From positions 124,001 to 188,000 of the forward strand of contig NZ_JAVDDX010000004.1 in NCBI RefSeq assembly GCF_030848575.1: a stretch of DNA of 64,000 nt, given 5' to 3'. The notes below the pieces were generated by a model. It made no database searches. It was not told where the DNA came from and saw only the letters and a program-made list of their open reading frames with translations. The position numbers were made by a program, and so were the translations under genes. Shown piece by piece: positions 60,977 to 64,000 of the stretch. How positions within the stretch are numbered: the stretch's first letter is position 1; each line of letters begins with the position of its first letter. The stretch is from Haloarcula sp. H-GB4. Lineage in GTDB: Archaea > Halobacteriota > Halobacteria > Halobacteriales > Haloarculaceae.

Positions 60977-61800
60977 ATTTTCACCTCTTCCCCAAGATAT
61001 GCGTCAAGCACTTTCTCGTTATTTTTCACTGCGTCCGGTTGCCCCTCTGTGAGCACACTCCCCTGATGCATCACGATGACCGTATCGCAGTTGTTCATGA
61101 TAACGTCCATGTCGTGTTCGACGAAGAGGAAGGTGTAGCCCTGCTCTTTGAGCGTATGTAACCGGTCGATGAGTTTCTCCTCGAGCGTCGGATTGACTCC
61201 CGCAAGTGGTTCGTCCAGCAGTACCATCTCGGGGTCGGTCATGAGCACACGCGCCATCTCCAGCAGTTTCCGTTGGCCCCCCGAGAGATTGCCGGCGGAT
61301 TCGTGCGCAACGTGCTCAATCTCAAACAGTTCGAGCATCTCCCAGGCCTGTTCTCGGAGTTCTTTTTCCTGTTCGACGACCTGTGTTCTGGCTCGCGGGA
61401 GGACCGTTCGCCAGAGTGCTTCGCCGGCCTGGTTCTGTGGTGCTAGCATGAGGTTTTCGAGCACGGTCATCTCTGAGAGCTCTCGTGCTATCTGGAAGGT
61501 CCGGACGAGTCCCTGATTTGCGACCTGATCTGACCGATATCCCGTTATCTCCGTATCGTTGAATTCGACTGCGCCCCCGTCTGGACGTTGCACACCGGTA
61601 ATCAGGTCGAACGTCGTCGACTTGCCAGCACCGTTTGGACCAATCAGACCGGTTATCGACCCCTTTTCGACGTGGAAAGAGACATCAGCGACAGCGGTAA
61701 TACCACCAAACGTCTTTCGTAGATTCTCCACTTTGAGTATCTGCTCTTGCTGTCCGTTCTGGGTCTGGTCGCTCCGTGCTGATTGTACGTTCTTACTCAT
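60973..61800 (-). CDS. livG: Branched-chain amino-acid ABC transporter ATPase LivG
   Basis: A 275-residue ATPase. Walker A GPNGAGKSTTFDLITG (about 53-68), the long LivG-type insert ending EHVAHESAGN, signature LSGGQRKLLEMARVLMTDPE (about 172-191), Walker B VLLDEPLAGVNP and FVEHDMDVIM. ATG 61800 is chosen; it overlaps the livM stop by 8 bp. The first ~20 residues are a polar extension absent from bacterial LivG. Confidence 0.92.
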   Translation of the reverse strand: MSKNVQSARSDQTQNGQQEQILKVENLRKTFGGITAVADVSFHVEKGSITGLIGPNGAGKSTTFDLITGVQRPDGGAVEFNDTEITGYRSDQVANQGLVRTFQIARELSEMTVLENLMLAPQNQAGEALWRTVLPRARTQVVEQEKELREQAWEMLELFEIEHVAHESAGNLSGGQRKLLEMARVLMTDPEMVLLDEPLAGVNPTLEEKLIDRLHTLKEQGYTFLFVEHDMDVIMNNCDTVIVMHQGSVLTEGQPDAVKNNEKVLDAYLGEEVKI

Positions 61801-63100
61801 TGTCGTCCTCGCGAGTCGCCTGTTGTGAGAGATCAACGCTCGATGCGATTGCTTTTCGATGGCCAAGCAGCCCATCCGGGTGCCGTTGCATGAGGTACAC
61901 CAGAACGATGCCTAACAACATCAATCTGAGAGCCGAAATACTCACGTCCTGCACGGAGTACGCCAGCAGCGGCGTGACATCAAGAGTCCCCAGCTCGGCA
62001 AGCGCACCGACAAGCGTATCGGGAGCGTTGCTGAGTTGGAGGTACTCTGCCACGACCCGGCGGATGAACGAGGGGCCTTCGAAGAGCAGACTCGCGAATA
62101 GGGCACCGCCAACAATACTCCCTGTGGGCGAGCCGGTCCCGCCGATAAACAGCGCAATGAAGATGTAGAACGTCTGTATCGGCTTGAACATCCGTGGCGA
62201 TGCATAGCCTCCGGAAAGACGCCAGAGAATGGCAATCAGGCCCATAAGCGCACAGCCAAGCGCGAACGTCTTGATCTTGAACAGGCGCGTATCTTTCCCC
62301 AGCGCCTGTGTGACCTGCTGGTCCTCGCGAATACTCTTGAGGACCCGTCCGAAGGGTGACTTCCCGATGCGGACCATCAGCCAGTACAGGAGGCCGAGGC
62401 AGAGGCATAACATAACTACGTACGCCCAGCCGATGACCAGCGTCTCCTCAATCCCCAGCGGTTCCACAGCGCTGAATATCGCCGCACCCAGAGCATTGGG
62501 TGCTGGGGCTGTTGCGGCCGGGTCTGTGTAAAATAGAATCCGGATCGGATTCGATGGCAGCGACAGCCCCGTCGCACCGCCCGTCCCAAATGCAACGCCA
62601 GCAACGCGAGTATTCGCGAACTCCGGTGCACGAAGTGTGAGGCGAACGATTTCCGAGAATGCAACAGTAACGATCGCAAGATAATCCGCACGAAGTCGGA
62701 TCGCAGGCAACGCAGCGAGGCCGCCGATGACCCCAGTCACGAGAATAGCACCCACAATCGCGACCGGAAGTGGCAGCCCGAAACCGGGCGGACTGGCCGT
62801 CACTGGAGCAGCCAGTATCCCCATCGTGTACACACCGATGGCCATGAACCCGGCCGCACCGAGATTGAACAGACCTGCGTACCCCCACTGAAGGTTTAGT
62901 GCGAGCGCTAACATGGCATAAATTACCGAGAGGAACGCGACACGACGAAGCGTGTTGACTGTGCCATTCAGCTGGAACCCAAGGACGATACTGAAAAGCG
63001 CGTACAAGCCCCCAATCGCGAGTGCCAGGGCGATAAGCAAGCGCACGTCGTTGTTGCCAAGCCAGCCCTCAGCCCGCGCCTGGATAGAGCCGGTACTCAT
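61793..63100 (-). CDS. livM: Branched-chain amino-acid ABC permease LivM
   Basis: A 435-residue permease with about ten membrane segments. Motifs: LNLQWGYAGLFNLGAAGFMA (about 69-88, typical LivM), the coupling-loop region RIGKSPFGRVLKSIREDQQV (about 238-257), and FIGGTGSPTGSIVGGAL. It overlaps livH by 4 bp and livG by 8 bp. A large outside loop (about 168-205, with TDPAATAPAPNALG) is longer than in bacterial LivM, and the basic C-terminus (LMQRHPDGLLGHRKAI) is typical. Confidence 0.9.
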   Translation of the reverse strand: MSTGSIQARAEGWLGNNDVRLLIALALAIGGLYALFSIVLGFQLNGTVNTLRRVAFLSVIYAMLALALNLQWGYAGLFNLGAAGFMAIGVYTMGILAAPVTASPPGFGLPLPVAIVGAILVTGVIGGLAALPAIRLRADYLAIVTVAFSEIVRLTLRAPEFANTRVAGVAFGTGGATGLSLPSNPIRILFYTDPAATAPAPNALGAAIFSAVEPLGIEETLVIGWAYVVMLCLCLGLLYWLMVRIGKSPFGRVLKSIREDQQVTQALGKDTRLFKIKTFALGCALMGLIAILWRLSGGYASPRMFKPIQTFYIFIALFIGGTGSPTGSIVGGALFASLLFEGPSFIRRVVAEYLQLSNAPDTLVGALAELGTLDVTPLLAYSVQDVSISALRLMLLGIVLVYLMQRHPDGLLGHRKAIASSVDLSQQATREDDNE

Positions 63101-64000
63101 GCCGTCATCCTCCCACTGAACAGCCCCGACGGACGCACGAGCAGCATGACGATCATGATAACGAATGCCGCAACCAGAAGGAAGCTGGCTGGAATCCAGA
63201 CAAGCGCAAGTCGGCTCGCGATACCGAGAATGACGCCGCCGACCATGGCGCCGTAGATCGAACCGACACCGCCGAGGATGACCGCTGCGAACACCAGTAA
63301 CAGCAGGTCCCACCCCATTGTCACTGTGAGCGTCCCCTGCTGTAATGCGATAAGAAAGCCTGCACACCCGGTAAGCCCGCCGCCGATAATCCACGTGAGC
63401 TTGACAACGCGCTCCGTTGGGATGCCGGTGACCTTTGCGAGGTCCTTGTTCGCGGCCATTGCACGCATCGCCATGCCGATCTTTGTGTACTGGAGTAGAA
63501 TGTGCGTTCCGAGCATTAGGAGTGCGGCGACGACAACCAGCGTAATCTGGTGTCCGCCGAACGTGACGCCCGCAACGGTAATCTGGGGGACGTTGCCGCC
63601 TGTCAGCCCGCGACTGTCGGTCAGGAAGGAATAGGTGAGGAAATTACGAAGGAACAGCGCGACGCCGACACTGGCAATCATCAGCGTCACACCATCGGCA
63701 CTGCGCATCGGTTTGAACACGATTCGATCCAGCAAAAGGGAAAGAGCGGCTGTCAGGACCGCAGCGACGAGTAAGCCAGCCAGAAGCGCCAGTGGAGTAT
63801 TGACGACATTGATGCCAAGCTCATTCGAACCGACTGCGATTGGTCCGCCGATAAGAATGAGCGATTCGACAGAGAACTCTCCCAGCCCGGCAATCAGAAA
63901 CGCCGTCGCCCAGCCGGCGAACGCACCGCTCGTAATCAGATCACCGTGGGCAAAGTTCGCGAAATTGAGGATACTGTATGTCATCGAGAGACCGACACCG
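63097..64000 (-). CDS. livH: Branched-chain amino-acid ABC permease LivH (5' end beyond window)
   Basis: At least 300 residues of a LivH permease, with no start inside the window: the open frame continues through GVGLSMTYSILNFANFAHGD at the right edge, a piece that normally lies ~15-25 residues into the protein. Other motifs are MAMRAMAANKDLAKVTGIPT and VFAAVILGGVGSIYGAMVGG. An ATG at 63984 exists but is probably internal. It is the first visible gene of livHMGF. Confidence 0.9.
   Translation of the reverse strand, partial: GVGLSMTYSILNFANFAHGDLITSGAFAGWATAFLIAGLGEFSVESLILIGGPIAVGSNELGINVVNTPLALLAGLLVAAVLTAALSLLLDRIVFKPMRSADGVTLMIASVGVALFLRNFLTYSFLTDSRGLTGGNVPQITVAGVTFGGHQITLVVVAALLMLGTHILLQYTKIGMAMRAMAANKDLAKVTGIPTERVVKLTWIIGGGLTGCAGFLIALQQGTLTVTMGWDLLLLVFAAVILGGVGSIYGAMVGGVILGIASRLALVWIPASFLLVAAFVIMIVMLLVRPSGLFSGRMTA

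Noticed and set aside
1-64000. CRISPR arrays, tRNA or rRNA genes
   Set aside because: No spaced direct-repeat series and no cloverleaf or rRNA-like stretch was found on reading both strands.

Overview
The window reads as chromosome of a halophilic archaeon, probably a Haloarcula-like member of the Halobacteria. The evidence is very acidic predicted proteins, GC-rich genes with AT-rich spacers, TATA boxes about 26-30 nt before start codons (leaderless transcripts), Tat-type lipoprotein signals, a divergent tubulin/FtsZ protein, an RdfA-family protein and haloarchaeal insertion-sequence debris. I saw no rRNA, tRNA, CRISPR array or replication origin. All calls come from reading the sequence; no database search was run.

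Layout. 0.2-3.1 kb: an ApbE flavinyl-transferase module (acidic surface protein, ApbE, TSP3-repeat protein, ferric-reductase-like haem membrane protein), then a two-winged-helix regulator and its small membrane partner. 3.2-4.5 kb: debris (M20 peptidase fragment, IS6-type element with an internal stop). 4.8-6.2 kb: exonuclease VII (xseA with a C-terminal membrane anchor, plus a 58-aa xseB). 6.3-7.8 kb: an HNH nuclease with two overlapping small genes. 8.1-14.9 kb: small membrane proteins, GrpB, a metallophosphatase, a tubulin-like protein, an FAD monooxygenase, a UspA protein and a dead molybdopterin-reductase gene.

15.8-27.5 kb is a phosphorus-scavenging block: phnD-phnC-phnE-phnE, a DUF4010 membrane protein coupled through a tiny ORF to a NagD-like phosphatase, a Tat-exported glycerophosphodiesterase, and ugpB-A-E-C. 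27.8-36.3 kb: an old-yellow-enzyme, a thiolase with its DUF35 partner, an AI-2E-type permease, an amphi-Trp protein, a CNNM/CBS protein, and a TauE exporter with a 53-aa partner. 36.6-45.1 kb is a sulfur block: PiT-type permease, two YeeE/YedE halves, rhodanese-MBL protein, two TusA, DsrE, a glutamine-amidotransferase-like protein, sulfide:quinone reductase, DUF1641 and DUF2892. 46.3-48.8 kb: a three-gene overlapping operon (PEP-hydrolase-like barrel, cupin, Tm-1-like protein). 49.2-51.8 kb: DoxX, VIT-like, DUF211 and UspA proteins.

51.9-59.8 kb contains the most interesting signal. An rdfA gene is followed by two head-to-head paralogous 91-92-aa zinc-finger genes. Each is preceded by a ~125-bp element that ends in a ~55-bp hairpin. 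A third copy lies at the same distance upstream of the four-gene 2-oxoacid dehydrogenase operon (E1a-E1b-E2-E3). The hairpin stems show compensatory base changes between copies, which suggests a structured RNA leader or a palindromic operator shared by three transcription units. The window ends in a branched-chain amino-acid ABC transporter operon (livH-M-G-F) that fits the neighbouring dehydrogenase.
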